Part shown: piece by piece, positions 41,076 through 49,549 of the stretch
How the letters are laid out: each line of letters begins with the position of its first letter
How positions within the stretch are numbered: position 1 is the stretch's first letter
Translations under genes and position numbers: made by a program
NCBI RefSeq assembly: GCF_937873925.1
Contig: NZ_CALNAT010000070.1
Coordinates: 1 to 49,549 of the forward strand
Reading direction: 5' to 3'
Length of the DNA stretch: 49,549 bases
Source: an uncultured Proteiniphilum sp.
GTDB taxonomy: Bacteria; Bacteroidota; Bacteroidia; Bacteroidales; Dysgonomonadaceae
The notes under the pieces: model-generated
What the model was told of the DNA's origin: nothing
Seen by the model: only the letters and a program-made list of their open reading frames with translations
The model's database searches: none

Positions 41076-42359
41076 ATGAAGATTACAAAAGTAGAAGCGA
41101 TCGAAGTGCTCGATTCAAGAGGAAATCCAACAATAGAAGTAGATTTAACATTAGAAGGCGGGGCACATGCCTGTGCCATGGTTCCCAGCGGTGCATCGAC
41201 AGGGGAACGGGAAGCAACCGAACTTCGCGATAGAGACAAAAACCGTTATGGAGGTAAAGGCGTTCTCAAAGCGGTAGAAAATGTAAACGGACTTATTGCT
41301 AAAGAAATTACCGGCAGATGCTTTATCAGCCAGCGGGAAATTGATTTCTTAATGATTGATCTGGACGGTACGCCAAACAAGTCCAAACTTGGCGCAAACG
41401 CAATACTTGCCGTGTCGATGGCTTATGCCCGTGCAAAAGCGATGAGTATGGGACTGCCGTTGTACCAATATCTTGGCGGGAGCAATGCCTATGTACTGCC
41501 CGTACCCTGCATGAATGTGATCAACGGAGGAAAACATGCCGATAACAATGTGGATTTTCAGGAATTTATGATCGCTCCGCATAATGCGCCGACTTTCAGG
41601 GAGGCTATACGTATGGGCGAAGAAGTATTTCACTCTCTGAAATCTGTCCTTAATGGAAAAGGTTATAGTACGGGAGTGGGCGATGAAGGCGGCTTTGCCC
41701 CTAATCTAAAGTCAAATGAGGAAGCCGTGGAAGTTATTCTTGAAGCTATTGTCAAAGCAGGCTATAAACCCGAAACGGATATAAATATCTGCCTCGATCC
41801 GGCCACCAGCGAATTATGGGATAATGGCAAATATAAGCTGTTTAAAAGCACGGGGGAAATTCTGTCGAGCGATGAAATGATAAAATTATGGGAAAACTGG
41901 ATAAAACAATACCCTATTGTTTTGCTTGAAGACGGACTGGCTGAAAATGACTGGACAGGATGGCAGGCTCTCACCAAAGAATTAGGCGGTAAAATAGAAC
42001 TTGTGGGAGATGACCTGTTCTGTACTAACAAAAAAATATTACAGGAAGGTATTGATAAAGGCGCGGCAAATTCCATACTTATCAAACTGAACCAGATCGG
42101 AACGGTAACAGAGACCTTGGAAACAATGGAATTGGCCCGTAATAACGGGTATAACTGTTTCGTTTCACACCGTAGCGGGGAAACGGTCGATACATTTATT
42201 GCCGACCTGACAGTCGGATTAAATGCAGGTCACCTCAAAACAGGTAGCGGATGTCGCGGCGAACGTATCGAAAAATTCAATCAGTTTCTGCGCATCGAGC
42301 ATCAACTGAAAGGAAACTCTGTTTTCGCAGGCAAGAAAACATTTAAGCATGTTCGTTGA
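41076..42359 (+). CDS. eno: Enolase
   Basis: This 427-residue cytoplasmic glycolytic enzyme interconverts 2-phosphoglycerate and phosphoenolpyruvate. The conserved blocks are ITKVEAIEVLDSRGNPTIEV, VPSGASTGEREATELRD (substrate loop), GDEGGFAPN (catalytic Glu), LLEDGLAENDW, ELVGDDLFCTN (metal ligands), SILIKLNQIGTVTET and SHRSGETVDTFIADL, the signature region with the catalytic Lys/His loop. It has full family length. A small ORF precedes it by 12 bases and another small gene follows 78 bases later, so it may be transcribed with both. Phosphoglycerate-pathway neighbours are absent. Confidence 0.98.
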   Translation: MKITKVEAIEVLDSRGNPTIEVDLTLEGGAHACAMVPSGASTGEREATELRDRDKNRYGGKGVLKAVENVNGLIAKEITGRCFISQREIDFLMIDLDGTPNKSKLGANAILAVSMAYARAKAMSMGLPLYQYLGGSNAYVLPVPCMNVINGGKHADNNVDFQEFMIAPHNAPTFREAIRMGEEVFHSLKSVLNGKGYSTGVGDEGGFAPNLKSNEEAVEVILEAIVKAGYKPETDINICLDPATSELWDNGKYKLFKSTGEILSSDEMIKLWENWIKQYPIVLLEDGLAENDWTGWQALTKELGGKIELVGDDLFCTNKKILQEGIDKGAANSILIKLNQIGTVTETLETMELARNNGYNCFVSHRSGETVDTFIADLTVGLNAGHLKTGSGCRGERIEKFNQFLRIEHQLKGNSVFAGKKTFKHVR

Positions 42360-42437
42360 TGTATGGTCAAACAATTGGCGTTGATAACCTTAGGAAGAGA
42401 TAGCCCGGAAGTTTTTCATCTAAAACAATATACTACA

Positions 42438-42611
42438 ATGGCATACAAAAAAATTTTAATTGCCAATAATTTTTATCACAATTATGCCGAAGATACTATA
42501 TTCCTGCGTGCGGAAAGAAGAGAAGACGGTACACGAACTTTCAGAATCAAAGAAGCTATGCCTCTTAGTCCCAGTTATGGAGCAGACATTTATAAAAGAA
42601 TTTTTTATTGA
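42438..42611 (+). CDS. Small conserved-looking protein of 57 residues after enolase
   Basis: The ATG at 42438 is preceded by an A-rich leader; an ATG at 42363, four bases after the eno stop, would add 25 residues. The product is polar and lacks membrane segments or a signal. It contains DGTRTFRIKEAMPLSPSYG and ends YKRIFY, which reads like the C-terminal piece of a known soluble domain that I cannot name. It could be a real small gene or a remnant. Confidence 0.45.
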   Translation: MAYKKILIANNFYHNYAEDTIFLRAERREDGTRTFRIKEAMPLSPSYGADIYKRIFY

Positions 42612-42775
42612 TGAAAGAACATATGTCAGGATTATTTGATTTCTTGTCCTTTAGATGGTAAAGATATAAATGTTTTTTACAAACAACAGTATACAGTCAT
42701 TTTTGTTGTCTGGAAACAACAGTTCACACTATCATAAATTCACCTTACATCCGCCTTTTATACTAAAATTGTTAT

Positions 42776-45057
42776 TCAAAAAGAAACTTTCGGGCATATA
42801 ACCTTAGTCTTGTAATCGTAACCGATAAAGAGCGAAAAGTTGTTCCTTTCGATATATTTAGCGGGTAGGGATTGATATTCAAACATCTGGCCGATATGGA
42901 AGCCGGCGAAAGATGAATTTGTCCTGAATCGGAAATCTGTCGGTTGCCTCCATGCTTCCAACGATGTGGTTACATATGCATTTCCGAACAAATTCAAATC
43001 GTACAGCTTATACCCGATACCCAAAGAAGTTTTTTCAAAGTTTCGATATTGTTTTAGGGAAACACCATGCAGTTGGTTGTAATTGTGCATTACCCAGATA
43101 TTCTGCCCGAACAGTTCGCCGAACGGCGTTCGCAGGTAATTAAGGCTGAATGTAAAACTATTCTTTGCACCCAGCCTGAATTTCGGAATTCCGTACATTT
43201 GAGGCGATAGCAGATTGATCCATGACCAACCGGAAGATCGTTTCAGGTAGTTCCGCTCTTCATCCGTAAGGTCATTATTTTGAACGTGACGTTGATACTC
43301 CACGTCCGGATTGAACAGGTATTTTACCCAACTACGGTTATGGTCGATAATGAGCGGTTGTTGTTCCTCCGGCTTGTTTATCTGTTTCACATCTTTTTTG
43401 AAAGGGTTATAAATATTCGTTCCCCGATGTCCCAATAATTCCATTGCATACAACTGCAAATAATTGAACCAATTGTTTTTATTGGATAAATCTATTTTTG
43501 CCAATTCTTCTTCAATCATATTCGATTTCACATAGTGACTTTCATTCCTGACTGTATGTAACCGTATAAAATCCCCATAGTTCTCATTTTTAAAATCCGA
43601 TAAAACCTGATTATCGATATTATAAAAATACGGGGTATTGTATTTGTTGATCATGAAAGGATTTACCTTTGCATCGATTCCGTTCCTGTTGAGCAGTAAC
43701 CACTCCGACATTACCTCTTCAACGGGGATAGATATAAACGTAGAGTAAAGATAAATACCCAGTTGTTGCTGTAATGCGCTGCCCAGATTTCTCTGTAAAA
43801 GAGACGCCATATAACGGTTCACCGAGTTTGAGTTATAGTGGAGTGTTGAAAATCTTCCGTCAAACCGGATGATATAATAAGTGAAAGATTGGGTGTATAC
43901 AACCGTTTGATATATGCCGCATATTGCGCGCTATTTCTGATGATAGCACTGTCTTTTTGTTTTACCGCGTATCTTTCCAAATCCTGCAAGATGGTGGAAT
44001 CAGGAAGAATAGTATTATGCTCTTGCCAAAAAAGAGAATCTTCCGTTTGGGTAGCATATGTTTCCAGAATATCCTCACTATCCACCGGCGTCCCGGCTAT
44101 ATTATCCATAGAAAATGAGTGGGCGATATTTGTAATAACGATATCGCCTTCTGCCGGAAAAACCCTGTTCAGACGTTTATTCAAGTGAACCAAATTTCCG
44201 CTCATTAAATAGTATTTACCTTCAATCTTCCTGTATTGTGCCAATCTCGTATTGCCACGTTCGTAATGGATATCAAAACGGACAAAAGCCAAATCTTCCG
44301 CATCTATATAAATCTCACCTTCGTTGCCTTTCACTCTATTCTTCCGGGTAAAGGACAAAACATATACTGGCCTGTTGTCGAAAGTCGTGCCCGACCTATA
44401 GCTGACAATATAATTACGAAAAAATCCCGCATCGAAAATTTTGTCTATCCTTTTAACGATATCAAAATCAGCAATTCCCTTCAAAACTAATGGAGTCGAA
44501 GCAAATCTAAAATTCCTGTTCTTTACCAGATAATATTTATCGGAAAAGGAGGGTCGATATGATTTTATTATATTAAAAGCTGTTTCTTCCAGGTAGAACA
44601 ATGTATCTTTTTCCGAAACTTTGGCGCAATAATAAACTCCTGATAAAAAAGGTTCTAACGGATAATTTTCCGGTATTTTTTCAATGGCTTTCTTCAGTAA
44701 GTCCGCGGCAGACAGATTACTTATCACCACTTCGTTGAGTTGAATGAAGGCTTCAGTTGAATATCAATGAATCCGGAAGATTTTGTTTATATTCACGGAT
44801 TGTGTCTCGTAACCGATAAAAGACACTCTCAAATTCTCTTCGTTTCCCGAAAAGTTCAAAGAAAAAAGGCCATCGTTATTGGTTATGGTTCCGGTTTTTG
44901 ATATCGGTAAAAAGAGACTGATATTAGAAAACGGATGGCCATTTTCATCTGTTATCCTCCCCTTTATATTATATGTTTGCTGTGGAAAAGAGAGAAAGGC
45001 AAAATTAAAAAGGAGGATGAAAATTAATTTTATCTTAACCGGAAGTCTTTTTATCAT
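42776..45057 (-). pseudogene. CarboxypepD_reg-like outer-membrane protein gene, broken in three
   Basis: Three consecutive minus-strand pieces look like one gene of about 760 codons. The first (45057-44764) has a signal peptide and a CarboxypepD_reg-like domain (NIKGRITDENGHPFSNISLFLP, RVSFIGYET). It ends in a TGA at 44766-44764. In the same frame 11 codons later FIQLNEVVISNLSAADLLKKAIEKIP continues (to 43819), and this LNEVV linker is what normally follows such a domain. Nearby frames hold plausible linker pieces (NLPDSLIFN, IDIQLKPS), so small indels are likely. Near 43850, at GATTTTC, the frame shifts again: TEDF is followed in the next frame by STLHYNSNSVNRYMASLLQRNL, which leads into the last piece (43822-42776), a barrel-like region ending VICPKVSF. 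It is a pseudogene or carries sequencing errors. Confidence 0.72.
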
Positions 45058-45333
45058 TATTATCCGATCTTTGTCATGCTTGATACTAGACAGTGTGTTC
45101 TTTTAAAATAGTCAAGAAGAATATTCCTCTCAGCTACTAAATGCTTTGCTGATGAAACAGGATATATCTTTTTCGATTTATCACTATTCTCGATGTAAAT
45201 AGTCGATAATATCCCTGCAAATCTTTACCCTAATCACATTTTTCCTGTGTAAAGTGTGAATAATTACATATTATCCGCACGTAATGGCAAATATAGGATT
45301 TATACATGAGAACGGCAATCTATTCCGGACCTT
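45058..45333. other. Spacer between broken gene and MATE gene
   Basis: The stretch is AT-rich. CAAATATA at 45288-45295 is a TAnnTTTG-type box on the minus strand that could start the broken gene, but the leader would be about 230 bases. Nothing else is seen. Confidence 0.3.
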
Positions 45334-46665
45334 TTAGCCGTTTTTTGTACCAAACCGCCTTTCCACCTTTCTACCTTCAAACCGTAATGCATTCTTTGCC
45401 CAGAGGGTTTGTGTGACGCCCCGCACAAAAAGATAAAGGATAAACGACAGCCAGAGGCCGTTATTCCCCCACAGCGGGGTCATGAGAAAATAGCATGCGA
45501 AAAAGACGGCGGACGAAAGGATCATCGCGTTCCGCATCTCGGCGGACGCCGTCGCACCGATAAAGATGCCGTCCCACAGGAAAGCGGCAAAGCCGACAAC
45601 GGGAATCAGCACCGTCCAGAACATAAAATCTTTGGTGTGCTCAATAATATCGAGATCATTGGTCATGATATGCAGTATCGGATCGGGAAACAGCATATAA
45701 ATTATTACGGCAGCAAGACTCACTATTAATCCCCAGAAAAAGATCCTGCGGATCATCCATTGCAGGTACTCCCGGTTCTTTGCTCCATAAAAACGGCCGG
45801 TCAGCGCTTCTCCCGCATAGGCAAAGCCATCCATAAAGTAGGAGAAGAGCATAAAAAACTGCATCAGTAATGCGTTCACCGCCAGAATAGTCTCTCCCAT
45901 GCCCGAAGAGGCAAAGGTGAAGAAAGTGGTCACTAAGGTTAACAAGAAAGTACGAACAAAAATATCACTGTTCACCCTGAAGTATTGCCGTATGGCTTGT
46001 CTGTCCCAAATAGTCTCTTTACGGATATATTTCCGCAGGCGACGATAATATTTCCACCAGAAGCCCGCGGCTACCATCAGCGAGATAACTTGTGACAATG
46101 TTGTTCCCAAAGCAATCCCTTCGATCTTCATCCCAAAGCCGAACACAAAAAGTACGCTCAGGATAATATTCAGCAGATTGTTCAGTATGGCGACGATCAT
46201 GGGAATCCTCGCGTTCTGCATGCCGATAAACCATCCCTTGAAAGCATACATACCCAGTACCGCCGGCGCTCCCCACACCACGATACGGAAATAGGTCATC
46301 ACATGTTCTATAGATTCGGGACCGGACTGTATCAGGCTGGCAGCCAATATCCCAAGGGGATACTGCAAAAGGATGATCAGCATCCCTGCCCCCAGGCCGA
46401 TGGCCAGCGAACGGATAAAAGCATTCATCACTTCCGGGAAATTCCTGGCTCCCAACGCCTGGGAAGCAAAACCGCTGGAACTCATCCGGAGAAACCCGAA
46501 GTTCCAGTAGATCATATTGAAAATATTGGCGCCAAGCGCGATGGCGCCGATATATACTGCGGACCCAAGCCGTCCGGCAATGGCAATATCGATCATCCCC
46601 AGCAGAGGGACGGTGATATTGGTGATGATATTGGGAAGGGCAAGCCTGAAGATCTTTTTATCCAT
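45334..46665 (-). CDS. MATE-family efflux transporter (DinF-like)
   Basis: This 443-residue inner-membrane protein has 12 hydrophobic segments. The start DKKIFRLALPNIITNITVPLLGMIDIAIAGRLGS and the later block GFLRMSSSGFASQALGARN are typical of the DinF branch of the MATE/MOP exporters. The second half repeats the pattern (FMDGFAYAGEALTGRFYGAKN). It probably exports cationic drugs or organic compounds using Na+ or H+. It lies 94 bases downstream of the AraC regulator gene on the same strand, so joint regulation is possible. Confidence 0.93.
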   Translation of the reverse strand: MDKKIFRLALPNIITNITVPLLGMIDIAIAGRLGSAVYIGAIALGANIFNMIYWNFGFLRMSSSGFASQALGARNFPEVMNAFIRSLAIGLGAGMLIILLQYPLGILAASLIQSGPESIEHVMTYFRIVVWGAPAVLGMYAFKGWFIGMQNARIPMIVAILNNLLNIILSVLFVFGFGMKIEGIALGTTLSQVISLMVAAGFWWKYYRRLRKYIRKETIWDRQAIRQYFRVNSDIFVRTFLLTLVTTFFTFASSGMGETILAVNALLMQFFMLFSYFMDGFAYAGEALTGRFYGAKNREYLQWMIRRIFFWGLIVSLAAVIIYMLFPDPILHIMTNDLDIIEHTKDFMFWTVLIPVVGFAAFLWDGIFIGATASAEMRNAMILSSAVFFACYFLMTPLWGNNGLWLSFILYLFVRGVTQTLWAKNALRFEGRKVERRFGTKNG

Positions 46666-46759
46666 TGGCGCAAAAATACGTCAAAAAGACAATATCCCGA
46701 AAGTTTATCGGTTACTTTCTTTGTGCCCGTCATCGATCCGGTAATTATCCCATCTTTCA

Positions 46760-47650
46760 TCATGCCCTTTCATTCATACTCCTGTATCTTTTTGGAGTTA
46801 CTCCCGTTCGTTTTTTGAAATATTGCGTAAAGAACGAAGGGTTGGCAAAATTCAGTTCATCCGATATTTGCAGCACGGTCATATCTGTCGAGGTGAGCAA
46901 AATACGTGCATTGATCATGATGTGTTGGTCAATGCATTCTTTGGCTGTCAACCCGCTGGTCTCTCTGCACACCGCCGATAAATACCGGGAGGTGATGCAT
47001 AGTTGTCCGGCGTAAAATTCAATATCCTTTTGTTCCCTATAGTATTTTGTTATCAATTGTATAAATTCAAAATACAATGTTTGTTTCCGGGAATAAGGCT
47101 GTTGGTGCAACGGCTCTTTTTTTCTGTAGATGCCGATCACCTCATAAATAATCGCATATCCCAGGTTTCTCGAAATTTCCTCCCTGCAGGGATGATCTTC
47201 CCTGGAATCGTGTTCTTTCAGGAATTCACACATTTTGATCAGGTCCTTCTGTTCTTTCTCTTTCAAAGAAATACAGGGATTATCTTTTATAAACAGGTAG
47301 ATCGGAGTTCTGGAAGGAATGGGGATCTCGGAATTGATCAAAAAATCGGGAGTGCATGCCAGGGTATATCCTTTAAAATCCGTACTTTTTCTTCTTATAT
47401 ATAGAATGTCGTTGGGAAGGATCACACATATATCTCCTTTTTGCATATGGTAACCCTGAGCACCGATAACAATTTCCCCCTCCCCTTCCAGGCAAATGCA
47501 CAAACCTGCCGCATCCACAACACGGGGAAACTGTTCCACCCCGAGCATATCGTTCTCACTTCCTTTCAGTAGGAAACTACCAAAAAGGACGTCTTCTTCC
47601 TCAAAGGAAAGACGTTCAAATGTATGCTGTTTTGATTGGCTATAGAGCAT
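46760..47650 (-). CDS. AraC-family transcriptional regulator
   Basis: This 296-residue regulator starts at the ATG 47650; the in-frame extension to 47764 would run through AT-rich leader sequence and a promoter-like box (CAAAAATA, 47670-47677), and is rejected. The N-terminal half is a cupin-like sensor (GAQGYHMQKGDICVILPND). The C-terminal HTH_18 domain has two helix-turn-helix units (EFYAGQLCITSRYLSAVCRETSG and VLQISDELNFANPSFFTQYFKKRTGVTPKRYR). It is divergent from the second RND operon and upstream of the MATE gene, so it may control one or both efflux systems. Confidence 0.92.
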   Translation of the reverse strand: MLYSQSKQHTFERLSFEEEDVLFGSFLLKGSENDMLGVEQFPRVVDAAGLCICLEGEGEIVIGAQGYHMQKGDICVILPNDILYIRRKSTDFKGYTLACTPDFLINSEIPIPSRTPIYLFIKDNPCISLKEKEQKDLIKMCEFLKEHDSREDHPCREEISRNLGYAIIYEVIGIYRKKEPLHQQPYSRKQTLYFEFIQLITKYYREQKDIEFYAGQLCITSRYLSAVCRETSGLTAKECIDQHIMINARILLTSTDMTVLQISDELNFANPSFFTQYFKKRTGVTPKRYRSMNERA

Positions 47651-47982
47651 GATACTTTTAATTATATTCCAAAAATAAACATTATTTACACAAAAAACAC
47701 TCAAATTACATCGATATTTCCGTATTTGAACATTTTTGTAGAAAGAATCGACATCTTTATACAAAACCTAACCCATACCTTTGCCGGCAAAAAAGAAAAA
47801 TGATTTAAGAATTTGATGATTCAATAATCAGAAACTGAAAAGAAGTAAGATAGTAAAAAACTAAAAATATCAATTTGGGATATGGGATATGGATGTTGGA
47901 TTTGAAATTTTGAATTTTGAATTTTGAATTTTGAATCTTAAATCTTGAATTTCGAATCTTGAATCTTAAAATTTTAAATAAT
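47651..47982 (+). promoter_or_regulatory. Divergent promoter region with (GAATTTT)3 heptamer repeat
   Basis: A minus-strand box (TATTTTTG, 47677-47670, with TTTG at 47694-47691) faces the AraC gene. TACCTTTG at 47776-47783 faces the efflux operon. At 47912-47932 the heptamer GAATTTT is repeated three times exactly, followed by degenerate GAATCTT words up to about 47970, 12 bases before the adaptor start. Confidence 0.5.
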
Positions 47983-49050
47983 ATGAAGAAGATTGTATGT
48001 ATGTCTTTATGCGGATTGCTCCTGATCACCACCGGATGCAAGCAGCAAAAAGAACAAAAAGAGGTTATCAAAACGGTAAAAGTCGATACGGCCGTAACTT
48101 ACGGAGAGAAGAGAGCGGTCTCCTTTCCCGGTAAGGTAAAGGCGGCATCGGAGATAGACCTGGCTTTCCGCATCAGCGGGCCGATCACACAAATCAATGT
48201 GACGGAAGGACAATTTGTGCGTAAAGACCAGGTATTGGCCGAGATGGACTCCCGCGATTATGCCGTACAACTTTCAGCTACGGAAGCTGAATATAAACAG
48301 GTAAAGGCCGAAGCGGAGCGCATTATCCGGCTGTATGAAAAACAAAGCATATCGGAAAACGATTATGATAAAGCCGTGTCGGGTTTGAAACAGATCACGG
48401 CCAAGTACAACGCTCATCAAAATGCCTTGTCCGATACAAAACTGAGAGCGCCCTTCGACGGTTATATCCAAAAGCGCTATTTTAACAGGAATGAAACGAT
48501 CAGCGCCGGGATGCCCGTCTTTTCAATGATCAGCGCTGAAACACCGGAAGTGGAGATCAATATTCCCGCCGGTGAATTCATTCAACGCGATCAATTCGAT
48601 TCCTATAGCTGTTATTTTGAACTCTATCCCGGCCGCACTTTCCCGCTGGAACTGATCTCCATCAACCGGAAAGCGAACCTGAACCAGTTGTATGCTGTTC
48701 GTCTCCGGTTCAAAGAGGAACCTCATTCCTCAATGCCTTCCCCCGGCATGTCGACTATGGTCACGATTCAATTCAAGCCGGAGCACACGACCATGGTTTC
48801 CATTCTTCTTACAGCCATATTCGAGATAGATAACACACCAACAGTATGGGTATATGATGAAGAGCAGCAAAAAATCAATGCCCGTAAGATCCGCATAGCA
48901 GAGATATTGACCGACGGCACCCTGATCGTTTCCGAAGGATTGAACGCAGGCGAGCAGGTGGTTTCGGCGGGAGTCCATAGTGTGTCGGACGGCGAAAAAG
49001 TGAAATTGTTGCCCCGGGCTACTACAACCAATGTGGGAGGTTTATTATGA
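47983..49050 (+). CDS. RND efflux periplasmic adaptor, lipoprotein
   Basis: This adaptor has 355 residues from the ATG at 47983, chosen because KKIVCMSLCGLLLITTGC is then a lipoprotein signal (Cys18); an ATG 24 bases upstream is possible but lengthens it. The lipoyl half-motif (IDLAFRISGPITQINVTEGQFVRKDQVLAEMDSRDY), a short coiled coil (EAEYKQVKAEAERIIRLYEKQS) and the second half (DTKLRAPFDGYIQKRYFNRNETI) give the MFP layout. Its stop overlaps the next start as ATGA (49047-49050), so pump and adaptor are translationally coupled. It is unlike the first adaptor in having a lipid anchor. Confidence 0.92.
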   Translation: MKKIVCMSLCGLLLITTGCKQQKEQKEVIKTVKVDTAVTYGEKRAVSFPGKVKAASEIDLAFRISGPITQINVTEGQFVRKDQVLAEMDSRDYAVQLSATEAEYKQVKAEAERIIRLYEKQSISENDYDKAVSGLKQITAKYNAHQNALSDTKLRAPFDGYIQKRYFNRNETISAGMPVFSMISAETPEVEINIPAGEFIQRDQFDSYSCYFELYPGRTFPLELISINRKANLNQLYAVRLRFKEEPHSSMPSPGMSTMVTIQFKPEHTTMVSILLTAIFEIDNTPTVWVYDEEQQKINARKIRIAEILTDGTLIVSEGLNAGEQVVSAGVHSVSDGEKVKLLPRATTTNVGGLL

Positions 49051-49549
49051 ATGATGCAGGAAATTGGGCATTGGGTAACCGGAAACTGGTCTATTTTCTC
49101 ATAGTCGTACTGGTAGCCGGCGGAATATCTGCATACTATAATATGAGTAAGCTGGAAGATCCGGAGTTAAAGGTCAAACAGGCGACCGTCATTACGCTTT
49201 ACCCGGGTGCTTCGGCGCATCAGGTGGAGTTGGAAGTGACTGATATATTAGAGAAGAGCATCCGTTCGATGAAAGGTATCGGGGAGGTGACCAGCCGTTC
49301 GATGAGTGATATGTCAATGGTCACAGTCGAGCTGTCGACCCTGGTCCAGAACAATGAAGTGGAACAGTACTGGGATCTCCTTCGCCGCAAGGTAACCGAT
49401 GTGCAGGGCAGCCTGCCCGAGGGCGCTTCCCCTTCCATTGTAATGGATGACTTCGGGGATGTGTACGGAATAGTATATGCTCTCTCCTTTGAGGGGTATG
49501 ACAGCCGATCAATCCGTGAGAACGGCGAACGGCGGTACATTTTCCCCGA
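49047..49549 (+). CDS. RND efflux pump, N-terminal part (runs off the window)
   Basis: The ATG at 49047 overlaps the adaptor stop. The 167 visible codons give NRKLVYFLIVVLVAGGISAYYNM, the first membrane helix, then SKLEDPELKVKQATVITLYPGAS and HQVELEVTDILEKSIRSMKGIGEVTSRS, the porter-domain start of an RND pump. The Leu-Glu-Asp-Pro-Glu motif is the form seen in pumps of the MexI/MdtC-like kind rather than the first pump's REYPNVDNP. About 850 residues lie beyond the window. No outer-membrane channel is visible for this system. Confidence 0.88.
   Translation, partial: MNDAGNWALGNRKLVYFLIVVLVAGGISAYYNMSKLEDPELKVKQATVITLYPGASAHQVELEVTDILEKSIRSMKGIGEVTSRSMSDMSMVTVELSTLVQNNEVEQYWDLLRRKVTDVQGSLPEGASPSIVMDDFGDVYGIVYALSFEGYDSRSIRENGERRYIFP

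Noticed and set aside
47651..47764. N-terminal extension of the AraC regulator
   Set aside because: The extension is AT-rich, overlaps a promoter-like box and adds nothing to the domain.

Overview
The window looks like a chromosomal segment of a Bacteroidales bacterium, most likely in the Dysgonomonadaceae/Tannerellaceae area (family placement is inference). The evidence is a SusC/SusD pair, lipoproteins with Bacteroidetes-style signal peptides, a fimbrillin-type lipoprotein, TAnnTTTG-type promoter boxes, start codons without Shine-Dalgarno sequences, and many secreted glycoside hydrolases. I see no rRNA, tRNA, CRISPR array, intact insertion sequence or prophage.

Left edge (1-1950): the end of an outer-membrane barrel gene, then two gene relics: a CotH-kinase-like lipoprotein gene with a destroyed 5' part, and a short fragment of a GH106-type rhamnosidase with an internal stop.

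Sialic-acid locus (2175-15482, minus strand): one apparent operon. In transcription order it holds a FadR/GntR regulator, a NanM-type mutarotase, a NanA-type lyase, SusC, SusD, two GH33 sialidases, a serine-type sulfatase and an MFS (NanT-like) transporter, ending in a terminator. Together these could remove sulfate and sialic acid from host-type glycans, import the sialic acid through SusCD and the MFS carrier, and cleave it to ManNAc and pyruvate. A perfect 7+1+7 palindrome that matches the FadR-family operator overlaps the promoter. The ManNAc epimerase and kinase steps are not encoded here. Hairpins sit between several of the genes.

Rhamnosidase locus (about 15780-27636, plus strand): four consecutive, divergent GH78 alpha-L-rhamnosidases without a SusCD pair. 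Three of them share a TCTTTAyTCTAAA leader just before the start codon. A strong terminator closes the cluster.

Middle (27976-30990): a fimbrillin-like/DUF6359 lipoprotein, an Rpn-type PD-(D/E)XK nuclease, a bidirectional terminator and an SGNH hydrolase. Then comes a complete tripartite RND efflux operon (31318-36968).

Right part: on the minus strand, a possible cluster of an ABC ATPase, a polytopic membrane protein and two membrane zinc-metalloprotease-like proteins (37072-40759). Divergent from it are enolase, with a structured leader and a 40-codon small ORF, and a 57-residue protein. A CarboxypepD_reg-like outer-membrane gene broken into three pieces, a MATE transporter and an AraC regulator follow. 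A second RND efflux operon runs off the right end.

Several intergenic regions carry short word-like tandem repeats (7-8 nt, three copies each) and a dispersed 19-nt word, which no annotated gene explains.
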